Shown here: piece after piece, positions 6,304 through 14,917 of the stretch
Layout of the letters: each line of letters begins with the position of its first letter
Numbering within the stretch: position 1 is the first letter of the stretch
NCBI GenBank assembly: GCA_038248955.1
Contig: JBBRWW010000007.1
Span: 1 to 42,113 of the forward strand
Origin: Lysobacter_K sp038248955
GTDB lineage: Bacteria > Pseudomonadota > Gammaproteobacteria > Xanthomonadales > Xanthomonadaceae
DNA length: 42,113 nt
Direction: 5' to 3'
Notes under the pieces: model-generated
Databases searched by the model: none
What the model saw: the letters and a program-made list of their open reading frames with translations, nothing else
What the model was told of the DNA's origin: nothing
Made by a program: the position numbers and the translations under genes

Positions 6304-7644
6304 ATGGCGCCAGCGGCAGCGTCCCCGCACCGGCAACACCGGATGCGCAACCGGCGGCGGCTTCGCAGCCGCATCATCCTCGCGTTCGTTCTGCTCGGCT
6401 TCGGGTTGACCACGCTGTTCGCGTTCGCCACCAACTGGACGCGCAGCCGCGTGGAGAGCCAGTTGGTCGAGGACGTGATGAACCGCAACATCGACGAGTA
6501 CGCGAAGCAGTACTACGCGCAGCCGGGCAAGAAGGCCGAGTTTGGCGTCCAGCAGATGTACGGACGCGTGGTGAAGAGCGACAACTTCGAAGTGTTGCGA
6601 TCCGAGCAGCCCGAATGGTACGAACTGCGCGATGGCATCCACAACGTCAACGGCAGCAACCCGGACGGGACGCCGTTTTCGTACAAACTGGCGGTCCGCA
6701 AGACCCCGGACGAGTGGTTCTTCCTCGCCTACGACATGACCCAGGCGACGCGCGGCGAGAAGCAGTTCAACCGCTGGATCTACGTCTCGGTACTGCTGTT
6801 CACGTTGTTGTCGCTGCTGGTCGGCTGGTGGGCCGCGTCGCGCGTCATGAGTCCGGTGTCCGAGTTGGCCCGGCGCCTCAAGCAGTCCGGCCGCAGCGCG
6901 CAACCCGAGGCGCTGGCCAGCCATTTTCCCGACGACGAAGTCGGCCAGCTGGCCGAGGCGCTGGACGATTACGCCGAGCGCCTGACCGACGTCGTCCAGC
7001 GAGACCGCGAATTCAATGCCGATGTCAGCCACGAACTGCGCACGCCGCTGGCGGTGATCCGCGGGGCGGTGGAACTGCTGCTGTCGAAGCCCGAGCTCGA
7101 CGACAAAACCCGCAGCCGCCTGGGCCGCATCGAGCGCGCCGAGCAGCAGTGCACCGACCTGATCAGCGCGTTGCTGTTGCTGTCGCGCAACGAGCGCGGC
7201 CACGGCGCCACCGACGTCGCCCGGCTTGCCGAACAACTGCTCGATGTCCACCGCACCCAGCTCGCCGGCAAGCCGCTGGCGTTGCGCATGGAGGGACAGC
7301 GCGGGTTGGTCGTCGATGCGCCCGAGGCGGCGGTCGCGGTGGCGCTGGGCAACCTGATCGGCAACGCGGTGAAGTACACCAACAGCGGCGAGGTCGTCGT
7401 GCAGATGGGACCGGAGTCGGTGCGGGTGATCGACTCCGGCCCTGGGCTGAGCGCCGAGGACGCGGCCAAGCTGTTCGAGCGCGGCTATCGCGGTACCCAC
7501 GCCGGCCATTCGCAGGGCGGGGGGATCGGCCTGTCGATCGTGCGCCGGCTGTGCGCGCTGTACGGCTGGGATGTGCGCGTGGCGCCCGGACGCGAACGTG
7601 GCGTGGTCGCGGTGCTGACGTTCGGGCCCGCGGCCACGACTTGA
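6304..7644 (+). CDS. Sensor histidine kinase (ColS/VgrS-like)
   Basis: A 446-residue inner-membrane kinase partnered with the preceding regulator. ATG at 6304 directly follows the regulator's TAA. An alternative start is Met14 (6343). Transmembrane helices lie at about 24-42 and 159-178 and flank a periplasmic sensor of about 115 residues that contains EQPE (residues 101-104), an ExxE motif like those used for iron binding in ColS/VgrS proteins. A HAMP-like region (WWAASRVMSPVSELARRL) leads to the H box FNADVSHELRTPLAV with His243. The ATPase domain shows the N box GNLIGNAVKYTN, DSGPGLS (G1) and GGGIGLSIVRRL (G2). Metal sensing is inference from the motif and family. Confidence 0.92.
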   Translation: MAPAAASPHRQHRMRNRRRLRSRIILAFVLLGFGLTTLFAFATNWTRSRVESQLVEDVMNRNIDEYAKQYYAQPGKKAEFGVQQMYGRVVKSDNFEVLRSEQPEWYELRDGIHNVNGSNPDGTPFSYKLAVRKTPDEWFFLAYDMTQATRGEKQFNRWIYVSVLLFTLLSLLVGWWAASRVMSPVSELARRLKQSGRSAQPEALASHFPDDEVGQLAEALDDYAERLTDVVQRDREFNADVSHELRTPLAVIRGAVELLLSKPELDDKTRSRLGRIERAEQQCTDLISALLLLSRNERGHGATDVARLAEQLLDVHRTQLAGKPLALRMEGQRGLVVDAPEAAVAVALGNLIGNAVKYTNSGEVVVQMGPESVRVIDSGPGLSAEDAAKLFERGYRGTHAGHSQGGGIGLSIVRRLCALYGWDVRVAPGRERGVVAVLTFGPAATT

Positions 7645-7802
7645 GTGCGCACGGGCGTTGGGGGTTCCGGCGCGAGATGCATGGTTCGTCGCGCAGCACG
7701 ATCGGGATGCCCGTGCACGCCTGTGCGTGTGCGGGTCGGTTCGCGCCGGCGATGGCCTGTTGCCGAGGGCTCAGGGTCGCCGGATTCGGTGCAACGGCCC
7801 GA

Positions 7803-8720
7803 TCAGCCGGCCACCGGCTCCAGCCAACCGTACTTGTCCGCGGTCATGCCGGAGAACAGCCCGAAGAACAGCTCCTGGAGGCGCCCTGTCACCGGGCCGG
7901 GCTTGCCGGCTCCGACCTGGCGACCGTCGACCGAGCGGATCGGGGTGATCTCGGCGGCGGTGCCGCACATGAACAGCTCGTCGCACAGGTACAGGTACTC
8001 GCGCGGCAGGTCGCGCTCGACCACCTCGATGCCCGCGTCGCGCGCCAGCCGGATGATCGTGTCGCGGGTGATGCCATTGAGCAGGGCGGCACTGACCGGT
8101 GGGGTGTGCAGCACGCCGTCGAAGACCAGGAACAGGTTTTCGCCCGCACCTTCGCTGAGCAGGCCGGTCGAGGCCAGCGCGATGCCCTCGCCGAAGCCGA
8201 GCCGCCGCGCCTCGCGCGCGATCAGTTGCCCCGAGAGGTAGTTGCCGCCGGCCTTGGCGCCCGCCGGAATGGTGTTGGGCGCCAGCCGCTGCCAGCTCGA
8301 CACGCAGGCATCGATGCCCTGCTCAAGCACGCCTTCACCCAGGTACGGACCCATCTGCCATGCCGCCACCGACAGGTCGGTGGGGGTGTCGGCTGACAGG
8401 CCGAAGCCGCCGAGACCGCGGTAGGCGATCGGGCGCAGGTAGGCCTTGCCGAAGCCGTTCTTCTGGATGACTTCGCGGCAGGCGGCATTGACCTGCTCGA
8501 CCGTGTAAGGCATCGCCATGTCATAGATCTTCGCGGACGCGAACAGGCGCGTGTTGTGCTCGGTCAGGCGGAAGATCATCGCGCCGTTGGGCGTGTCATA
8601 GCTGCGGATGCCCTCGAACACCGACGAGCCGTAGTGCAGTGCATGCGACATCACGTGGGTGGTCGCGTCGGCCCAGCGCTTGATCGCGCCGTTGTGCCAG
8701 ATCCATTCGGGGTAATGCAT
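7803..8720 (-). CDS. ilvE: Branched-chain amino acid aminotransferase IlvE
   Basis: A PLP enzyme of fold type IV that interconverts Val, Leu, Ile and their 2-oxo acids with 2-oxoglutarate/glutamate. The 305-residue product starts MHYPEWIWHNGAIKRWADAT at 8720. The longer frame to 8777 adds residues lacking family similarity. Landmarks: HALHYGSSVFEGIRSYDTP, YLRPIAYRG, the PLP-lysine segment AGAKAGGNYLSGQLIAREA, LLSEGAGENLFLV, LNGITRDTIIRLA and ELFMCGTAAEITPI. It is encoded opposite the two-component operon, converging with it. It appears to be the first gene of no larger operon, since the gene upstream on this strand (8797-9360) is 76 bases away and unrelated. Confidence 0.95.
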   Translation of the reverse strand: MHYPEWIWHNGAIKRWADATTHVMSHALHYGSSVFEGIRSYDTPNGAMIFRLTEHNTRLFASAKIYDMAMPYTVEQVNAACREVIQKNGFGKAYLRPIAYRGLGGFGLSADTPTDLSVAAWQMGPYLGEGVLEQGIDACVSSWQRLAPNTIPAGAKAGGNYLSGQLIAREARRLGFGEGIALASTGLLSEGAGENLFLVFDGVLHTPPVSAALLNGITRDTIIRLARDAGIEVVERDLPREYLYLCDELFMCGTAAEITPIRSVDGRQVGAGKPGPVTGRLQELFFGLFSGMTADKYGWLEPVAG

Positions 8721-8796
8721 GCGCGGTGGTCCGTCGGGGATATAGCCCACTATTGTGCCCTGCCGCCGCCGATCCACCCAGCCGCGTTAGCGGCGG

Positions 8797-9360
8797 TCAC
8801 CCCCGGATCCACCAGCATCCGAAATATTTCTGCAGGCCAAACACGCTGCGCGAAGGCGTGCTGCCGTTGGCCAGGGTCTGCTCGATGCGCAACGCCACCG
8901 GCGCGCGCCGCACGGTGGTCTGCGGATACAGGTCGCCGTCGACACCCTCGGCCGTGGCCGGCATGACCGGCGCGATGTCCACCAGCGGCCGCTTCACCAC
9001 CCCGGCCAGTCGCGCCATGACGGCATAACCCTCGCGGCTGGACAGGCCGGTCCAGTTGTAGACACTGGCCAGGCGGTTGGTATCGCGCGAATCGATCGCG
9101 GTGGTGAGTTCGTAAACCAGGTCCTGCAGGCTGCGCGCGCAGCCCCCGCGGTACAGGCTACCGCCGCCGCTGCCAGCGGTGCCCGCCGATCGTTCGGCCG
9201 GCAATCGATCGACGCCACCGATGTCCGCGCAGCGGCGGTCGGTAAACACCATGCCGCCATCGGCGCCGGTACAACGACGCACCTGGGCGTGGATCGGCGA
9301 CGGCCACAGCCAAGCCGCCGCAAGCAGGCTGTAGAGCAGGATCAAGGGGCGTGCTGGCAT
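8797..9360 (-). CDS. Secreted DUF4124-like protein, paralogue 1
   Basis: A 187-residue protein of unknown function. It starts MPARPLILLYSLLAAAWLWP and has a signal peptide ending near HAQ (residue 26). The mature N-terminus RRCTGADGGMVFTDRRCADI has the short Cys...DG..V.TD..C pattern of DUF4124-type domains. The C-terminal part (CARSLQDLVYELTTAIDSRD, NRLASVYNWTGLSS, YFGCWWIRG) is shared in outline with the next gene: a Cys, a helical segment, '[LV]AS/E-Y-W-x-GLS', and a final aromatic-Gly/Ala-Cys motif. Four cysteines suggest periplasmic disulfides. Such small secreted proteins are frequent in Xanthomonadaceae, but no role is known to me. Confidence 0.75.
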   Translation of the reverse strand: MPARPLILLYSLLAAAWLWPSPIHAQVRRCTGADGGMVFTDRRCADIGGVDRLPAERSAGTAGSGGGSLYRGGCARSLQDLVYELTTAIDSRDTNRLASVYNWTGLSSREGYAVMARLAGVVKRPLVDIAPVMPATAEGVDGDLYPQTTVRRAPVALRIEQTLANGSTPSRSVFGLQKYFGCWWIRG

Positions 9361-9522
9361 CGCTGCAGCCTAGCGTCGTCGTCCCATTGCGGGAAGTGGT
9401 CGCCCGCTCGATTGCGCGAAAGCGACGGCGGCGGTTCATGACGATTCACGGCTGCGGCAAGACGCACTGGCGTTGATCGCGGACCCGGCACTCACCTGGG
9501 GCCGTGTAACGCAGGAATTCGC

Positions 9523-10143
9523 TCAGAACTTGATGAAATAGCAGCCGGCATAGCGTGTGACTTCGAAATCCACCGCCTGCGCCGCATGGCCGCCAAAGCG
9601 CAGCTGCATCACGCCCGACGCAGTATTGCCACCATCGGCATCGGCCAACTGCATCCCGCCAGGGCCAATTTCCGCCGAGAAGTACTGCGCGTCCTCCAGC
9701 GGCAGGTTCGCGAGTCGTTCGAGGCGCCGTATGATCGGGCCACTCTGTTTCTGCGACAGCCCGACCCAGTGATAACTCTCCGCAACCCGGTTGACGTCGC
9801 CCAGCGCCAGCGACCCACGCAGGTCCATCGACAGCTGCGTCGCCGTGCGGGCGCAGCCGGCCGTCGGCGACCGCCGAACGGCGATGGTCGGCGACGCGAC
9901 GGGAGTTGAATCATCCGGCGAAGGCGCGGTCCGGGCTTGCTCGCGGGCGATCCTGGTCATCAGTTCGCCTGGCAGCGGACGCGAGACAGCACCAAGAAGT
10001 GAACACGCGCTATCGGTGTAGACCGTGGTGCCGTCCGCGGACTCACATCGCTGGATCCCGCTGCCGGCCTCGACTGGCGAGCTTATTGGCAGCGACGAGG
10101 CCAGCAGGGTCAGGGTGAAGGCGGCTGCAGACAGGATTTTCAT
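9523..10143 (-). CDS. Secreted DUF4124-like protein, paralogue 2
   Basis: A 206-residue tandem paralogue of the 8797-9360 gene. The start MKILSAAAFTLTLLASSLPI at 10143 gives a signal peptide. Upstream in-frame codons to 10203 are not signal-like. The mature protein begins IQRCESADGTTVYTDSACSLLG, then a low-complexity linker with Pro/Ser/Thr, then CARTATQLSMDLRGSLALGD, NRVAESYHWVGLSQKQS and terminal YAGCYFIKF, matching the paralogue block by block. It probably resides in the periplasm. The gene lies 162 bases upstream of its partner, so they may be cotranscribed. Function unknown. Confidence 0.75.
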   Translation of the reverse strand: MKILSAAAFTLTLLASSLPISSPVEAGSGIQRCESADGTTVYTDSACSLLGAVSRPLPGELMTRIAREQARTAPSPDDSTPVASPTIAVRRSPTAGCARTATQLSMDLRGSLALGDVNRVAESYHWVGLSQKQSGPIIRRLERLANLPLEDAQYFSAEIGPGGMQLADADGGNTASGVMQLRFGGHAAQAVDFEVTRYAGCYFIKF

Positions 10144-10249
10144 GGCGGCGGGACGAACGCGTCGGGGGAGGGGGCATGCTCCCCTTGCTGCCGTCAACGC
10201 CACGTGTGATAAAGCCGGGGGACTGAACCGGCGCCGAACACCGGGGTCG

Positions 10250-11074
10250 CTATCGCAGTCGCGAGATCACATTCAGTGTCGGCTTGGCCAGGTTCAAGGT
10301 GTAGAAGTGCAGTCCCGGCGCGCCGCCATCGAGCAGGCGCCGGCACAACTGCGCGACCACGTCCGCGCCGAGTTCGCGGATGCCCTCGACGTCGTCGCCG
10401 AACGACTGCATGCGCTTGGCGAGCCAGCGCGGTATTTCCGCGCCGCAACCCTCGGAGAACCGGCGCAACTGGGTGAAGTTGGAGATCGGCATGATCCCCG
10501 GCACGATCGGGATGCTGACGCCGAGCTTCCTTGCGTCATCGACGAAGCGGAAATACGCATCGGCGTTGTAGAAATACTGGGTGATCGCGCCATCGGCGCC
10601 GGCGTCGACCTTGGCCTTGAAGTGGCGCAGGTCGGCCTGGGCGTCGTCGGCCTGCGGATGCGTCTCTGGGTAGCAGCCGACCTCGATGTGGAAGCAGCCG
10701 TCGTGCTCGCGGCGGATGAACTCCACCAGTTCGGTCGCGTAGCGGAACTCACCGGGGTGGCCCATGCCCGAGGGCAGGTCGCCGCGCAATGCGACCAGCC
10801 GGTTGCACCCCATGGTCTTGTAGCGTTGCAGCAACTCGCCCAGTTCGGCGCGCGTGCCGCCGACGCAGGACACGTGCGGCGCGGCGTTCAGGCCGTGCTG
10901 TTCGTGCAGGCGACCCACGGTCTCGGGTGTGTAGCTCAGTGTCGAGCCGCCCGCACCGAACGTGCACGATACGTACTGGGGCGCGTGCGCCTTGAGCTTG
11001 CCGGCGGTCTTGTCCAGCTGCGCGCGCTGCTCGTCGGACTTTGGCGGATAGAACTCGAAGCTGATCGGGGTCAT
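10250..11074 (-). CDS. metF: 5,10-methylenetetrahydrofolate reductase MetF
   Basis: A flavoenzyme that reduces methylene-THF to methyl-THF, the methyl donor for methionine synthesis. The product has 274 residues, close to the bacterial norm of about 280-295. It starts MTPISFEFYPPKSDEQRAQL at 11074, with the catalytic Glu in SFEFYPPK. Other family segments are VSCTFGAGGSTL, the FAD-contacting ALRGDLPSG, GCYPETHP, KVDAGADGAITQYFYNADAY, IPIVPGIMPISNF and APGLHFYTLNLAKPT. It is the last of the leftward ahcY-metF set but is separated from ahcY by a strong terminator, so it probably has its own promoter in the 11075-11236 gap. I cannot place that promoter. Confidence 0.95.
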   Translation of the reverse strand: MTPISFEFYPPKSDEQRAQLDKTAGKLKAHAPQYVSCTFGAGGSTLSYTPETVGRLHEQHGLNAAPHVSCVGGTRAELGELLQRYKTMGCNRLVALRGDLPSGMGHPGEFRYATELVEFIRREHDGCFHIEVGCYPETHPQADDAQADLRHFKAKVDAGADGAITQYFYNADAYFRFVDDARKLGVSIPIVPGIMPISNFTQLRRFSEGCGAEIPRWLAKRMQSFGDDVEGIRELGADVVAQLCRRLLDGGAPGLHFYTLNLAKPTLNVISRLR

Positions 11075-11236
11075 GGCTGACGGTGCTGGCAGGGAACGTG
11101 GAAGTATATCGTTCCATCGCGATGAAAGAGCAAATCGTTCGCCAAGGCGGTAAGGGCGCGGTCGCCGTGCCAGTCGAGATGAATACGATCTCCTTGCGCG
11201 GAACTCGCGCGGCGCTCCTGCAGGGGCAGGCCACGC

Positions 11237-11267
11237 AAAAAAAACGGGCGCCGAAGCGCCCGTTTTT
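11237..11267 (-). terminator. Intrinsic terminator of ahcY (possibly bidirectional)
   Basis: ACGGGCGC (11244-11251) pairs with GCGCCCGT (11256-11263) around CGAA. On the minus strand the stem is followed by eight Ts (plus-strand A run 11237-11244). The plus strand also has a T run after the stem. It lies 24 bases beyond the ahcY stop. Confidence 0.9.
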
Positions 11268-11290
11268 CGAAACGGTTGAACCACCCGCGA

Positions 11291-12739
<1,449 letters not shown>

Positions 12740-12803
12740 GGTGTAGCTCCGATCTGGAGCGCCGGCACGTGGGGTGCGGGCGCTTGCGAGTGGCTCGCAG
12801 CAA

Positions 12804-12887
12804 TCGGGCGCGGTTGGGGTGGCCTCCCGCCGAGCCTGATCCCTTGTCCGCGTGGCGGACCGGGCTTGCAGCGCCCCTCGGCGGGGT
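12804..12887 (-). promoter_or_regulatory. SAH riboswitch upstream of ahcY
   Basis: Read on the minus strand, the segment contains CCCGCCGAGGGGCGCTGCAA followed by a variable GC hairpin (12841-12862), then CAGGCTCGGCGGG and, after a short linker, AACCGCGCCC. P1 forms between CCGCCGAG (12884-12877) and CTCGGCGG (12834-12827). The pseudoknot forms between GGGCGC (12876-12871) and GCGCCC (12811-12806). The GAGG-GCGCTGCAA and AGGCTCGG elements match my knowledge of the SAH riboswitch class, which is known upstream of ahcY in beta- and gammaproteobacteria. It is expected to switch expression on when SAH binds. Confidence 0.88.
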
Positions 12888-12923
12888 GGTGGCACGGACC
12901 CGTTGCGGGCTCGGCCGGATGAC

Positions 12924-12929
12924 ATTCTA
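12924..12929 (-). promoter_or_regulatory. Candidate -10 box of ahcY transcript
   Basis: TAGAAT on the minus strand (one mismatch to TATAAT) lies about 37 bases before the riboswitch 5' end. The upstream -35 region is unconvincing (TTCACT at a long 19-base spacing). Confidence 0.4.
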
Positions 12930-13053
12930 CCGGTTGCGGGAAGGGACGAGTGAACGCGACCCCTACCCGATCCGGCAGGGCCGGCTCGGGTCCGGCAAGG
13001 TCGGGCGTGGCCAGCATCGGTGCGCGCAGCGATCGCGCCCGTGTGGCCTCGCG

Positions 13054-14619
13054 CTACCAGTCCGTCGGCTTGTAGTCCTTCAGGAACTGCCCCCAGACAT
13101 GCTCGCCGGTGTTGAGCCCGGCGATGATCGGGTCGACGATGCGCGCGGCGCCGTCGACGATGTCCAGCGGCGGGTGGAAGCGCTCTTCCACGGTCTTGCG
13201 GGTAGCGATCTCGACGGGATCCTCGTCGGTCACCCAGCCGGTGTCGACGCTGTTCATGTGAATGCCGTCGCCGTGGTAATCGGCCGCGGCGGTGCGCGTC
13301 ATCATGTTGAGCGCGGCCTTGGCCATGTTGGTGTGCGGGTGGCGGGTGGTCTTGAAGTTGCGGTAGAACTGCCCCTCCACCGCCGACACGTTGACGATGT
13401 GCTTGTCGCGATTCTCCGTCCGGAGCATCAGCGGCTTGAGGCGCGCGTTGATGATGAAGGGCGCGATCGCGTTGACCAGCTGGGTTTCCAGCAATTCGAC
13501 CGACGGCACTTCGTGCATCAGCAGCCGCCACGAATTGCGGCCGCGCAGGTCGACCTGCTGCAGGTCCTTGTCGAGCCGGCCTTCGGGGAACAGGTGCTTC
13601 TGCCCGAGCAGTTCATCGGCCAGCAGTGGCACCTGCGACAGTTCGGCCGAGCGGGTCAGCCCGGCGGCCTCGCGGTTATCCTGGCCGAGCGACAGCTGCA
13701 TCGCCGACGCGGTCGCTTCGGGCAGCAGGTCATGGCCGCGCAGGCCTTCGTAGCTGCCGACCAGCTGGCGCACGACCTCGGGGGTATCGTGCAGCGCCGC
13801 GGTCTCGCCTTCCATCATGTGGGCGTAGAACTCCGGCGGTCGGCGCACGGTCTGGCAGGCATTGTTGATGATGTAGTCCAGTCGCGGCAGCCGACCGCTG
13901 AGTTCGTGGCAGAACGCCTCGACGCTGGGCGTGTGGCGCAGGTCGAGGCCGAAGACCTCAAGCCGGTCCCCCCACTGCTCGAAGTCCGGCTCCTGCGCGT
14001 AGCGCGCCGCCGAGTCGCGCGGAAAACGCGTGGTCACGATCAGCCGGGCGCCGGCGCGCAGCAGCTTGAGGCCGGCCTGGAAGCCGATCTTGACCCGGCC
14101 GCCGGTCAGCAGCGCGATGCGGCCGGTCAGGTCGGCTGATTCGGTGCGCTTGGCGAAGTTGAAGTCGCCGCACGCCGGGCACATCTGGTCGTAGAAGTGG
14201 TGGATCAGGGAGTTCTTCTGCTTGCATACGTAGCAGTGCGAGGTTTCCAGCGATTGCTGCGGCGCGGGTGTCGGCTCGGCGCGTTCGTGCGCGCCGGTTT
14301 CCGGCTGGCCGATCTGCTTGGGCACGAAGTAATTCGGGGTGGTGAACACCGGTCGCCGGCGCAGCGTGCGGATCCCGGTCTGGTCCAGCATGGCGTCGGC
14401 GCGACGGATGTTCTCGGCGTTGCGCTCGCGCTCGCGCGCCTTGAGCTTCTGCCGGCGGATGCCCGGATCGGGGTCGTGGACGCGGGCCACGGCCTGGTGC
14501 AGGCGCTTGCGCTCGTCGACGTCGAGTACGTCGAGCAAGGTGGTGTCGAGGGCGACGGATTCGAGCAGCGCGAGCGCCGCGCGCAGGCGCTCGGGCAAGG
14601 TCAGGTCGGTGGGGTCCAT
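13054..14619 (-). CDS. SDR-family oxidoreductase with N-terminal zinc-ribbon-like module
   Basis: A 521-residue protein whose C-terminal two thirds are a short-chain dehydrogenase fold: RIALLTGGRVKIGFQAGLKL (variant of TGxxxGIG, about residue 170), LDYIINNACQTV (NNAG-like), IVNVSAVEGQFYRN, and HPHTNMAKAALNMMTRTAA, where the usual YxxxK appears as HTNMAK, so the catalytic Tyr is replaced. Before it lies CYVCKQKNSLIHHFYDQMCPACG, a CxxC...CxxC zinc-ribbon-like motif, preceded by a 120-residue charged helical region. A large insertion follows the NNA motif. The start at 14619 (MDPTDLTLPERLRAAL) is preferred over upstream ones that would add a poly-Thr stretch. Similar SDR proteins are annotated widely in bacteria, but the substrate is unknown to me. 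It is monocistronic, between ahcY and the helicase. Confidence 0.82.
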   Translation of the reverse strand: MDPTDLTLPERLRAALALLESVALDTTLLDVLDVDERKRLHQAVARVHDPDPGIRRQKLKARERERNAENIRRADAMLDQTGIRTLRRRPVFTTPNYFVPKQIGQPETGAHERAEPTPAPQQSLETSHCYVCKQKNSLIHHFYDQMCPACGDFNFAKRTESADLTGRIALLTGGRVKIGFQAGLKLLRAGARLIVTTRFPRDSAARYAQEPDFEQWGDRLEVFGLDLRHTPSVEAFCHELSGRLPRLDYIINNACQTVRRPPEFYAHMMEGETAALHDTPEVVRQLVGSYEGLRGHDLLPEATASAMQLSLGQDNREAAGLTRSAELSQVPLLADELLGQKHLFPEGRLDKDLQQVDLRGRNSWRLLMHEVPSVELLETQLVNAIAPFIINARLKPLMLRTENRDKHIVNVSAVEGQFYRNFKTTRHPHTNMAKAALNMMTRTAAADYHGDGIHMNSVDTGWVTDEDPVEIATRKTVEERFHPPLDIVDGAARIVDPIIAGLNTGEHVWGQFLKDYKPTDW

Positions 14620-14917
14620 CGGTGCGCTGGTGGTCGTGGTCGTGGTCGTCAAAAGCGTAATCCGGTTCGGTAGGGCGGGGGTCTGGAATTTCCCTGCTGG
14701 AGAGGAGTGGAGCAGTGCTTGCGCACTTTTTTGCAACTCGTCATTGCAGCAAACGCTGGAATGCACCTTGGCACGATGGACGCCGGCCTTGGCTGGGGTG
14801 ACGGCTTGTTCCCCTCGCGGCTCGATCCGCTGGGCTTCGCTCTGGCGCGGGCCAACGGGGCGACATGCCGGGTTGGTCAGCGATGAGTCGCCTCGGGGTC
14901 CGATCAGCCCGCGACGA
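14620..14917. other. Intergenic region without a recognised gene
   Basis: About 300 bases between the SDR gene and the end of the helicase gene. It contains a short GTGGTC triplet-like repeat (about 14628-14649) just upstream of the SDR start, an AGTGCTTGCGCACTTTTTT hairpin-like sequence at 14714-14732, and one degenerate copy of a 'GTCAtCCCgGCcaAGGCCGG' type interspersed sequence near 14778-14803. No reading frame looks real. Confidence 0.4.

Noticed and set aside
10025..11080. Plus-strand 351-codon frame opposite metF
   Set aside because: Antisense to a complete MetF with all family motifs, and without recognisable domains itself.
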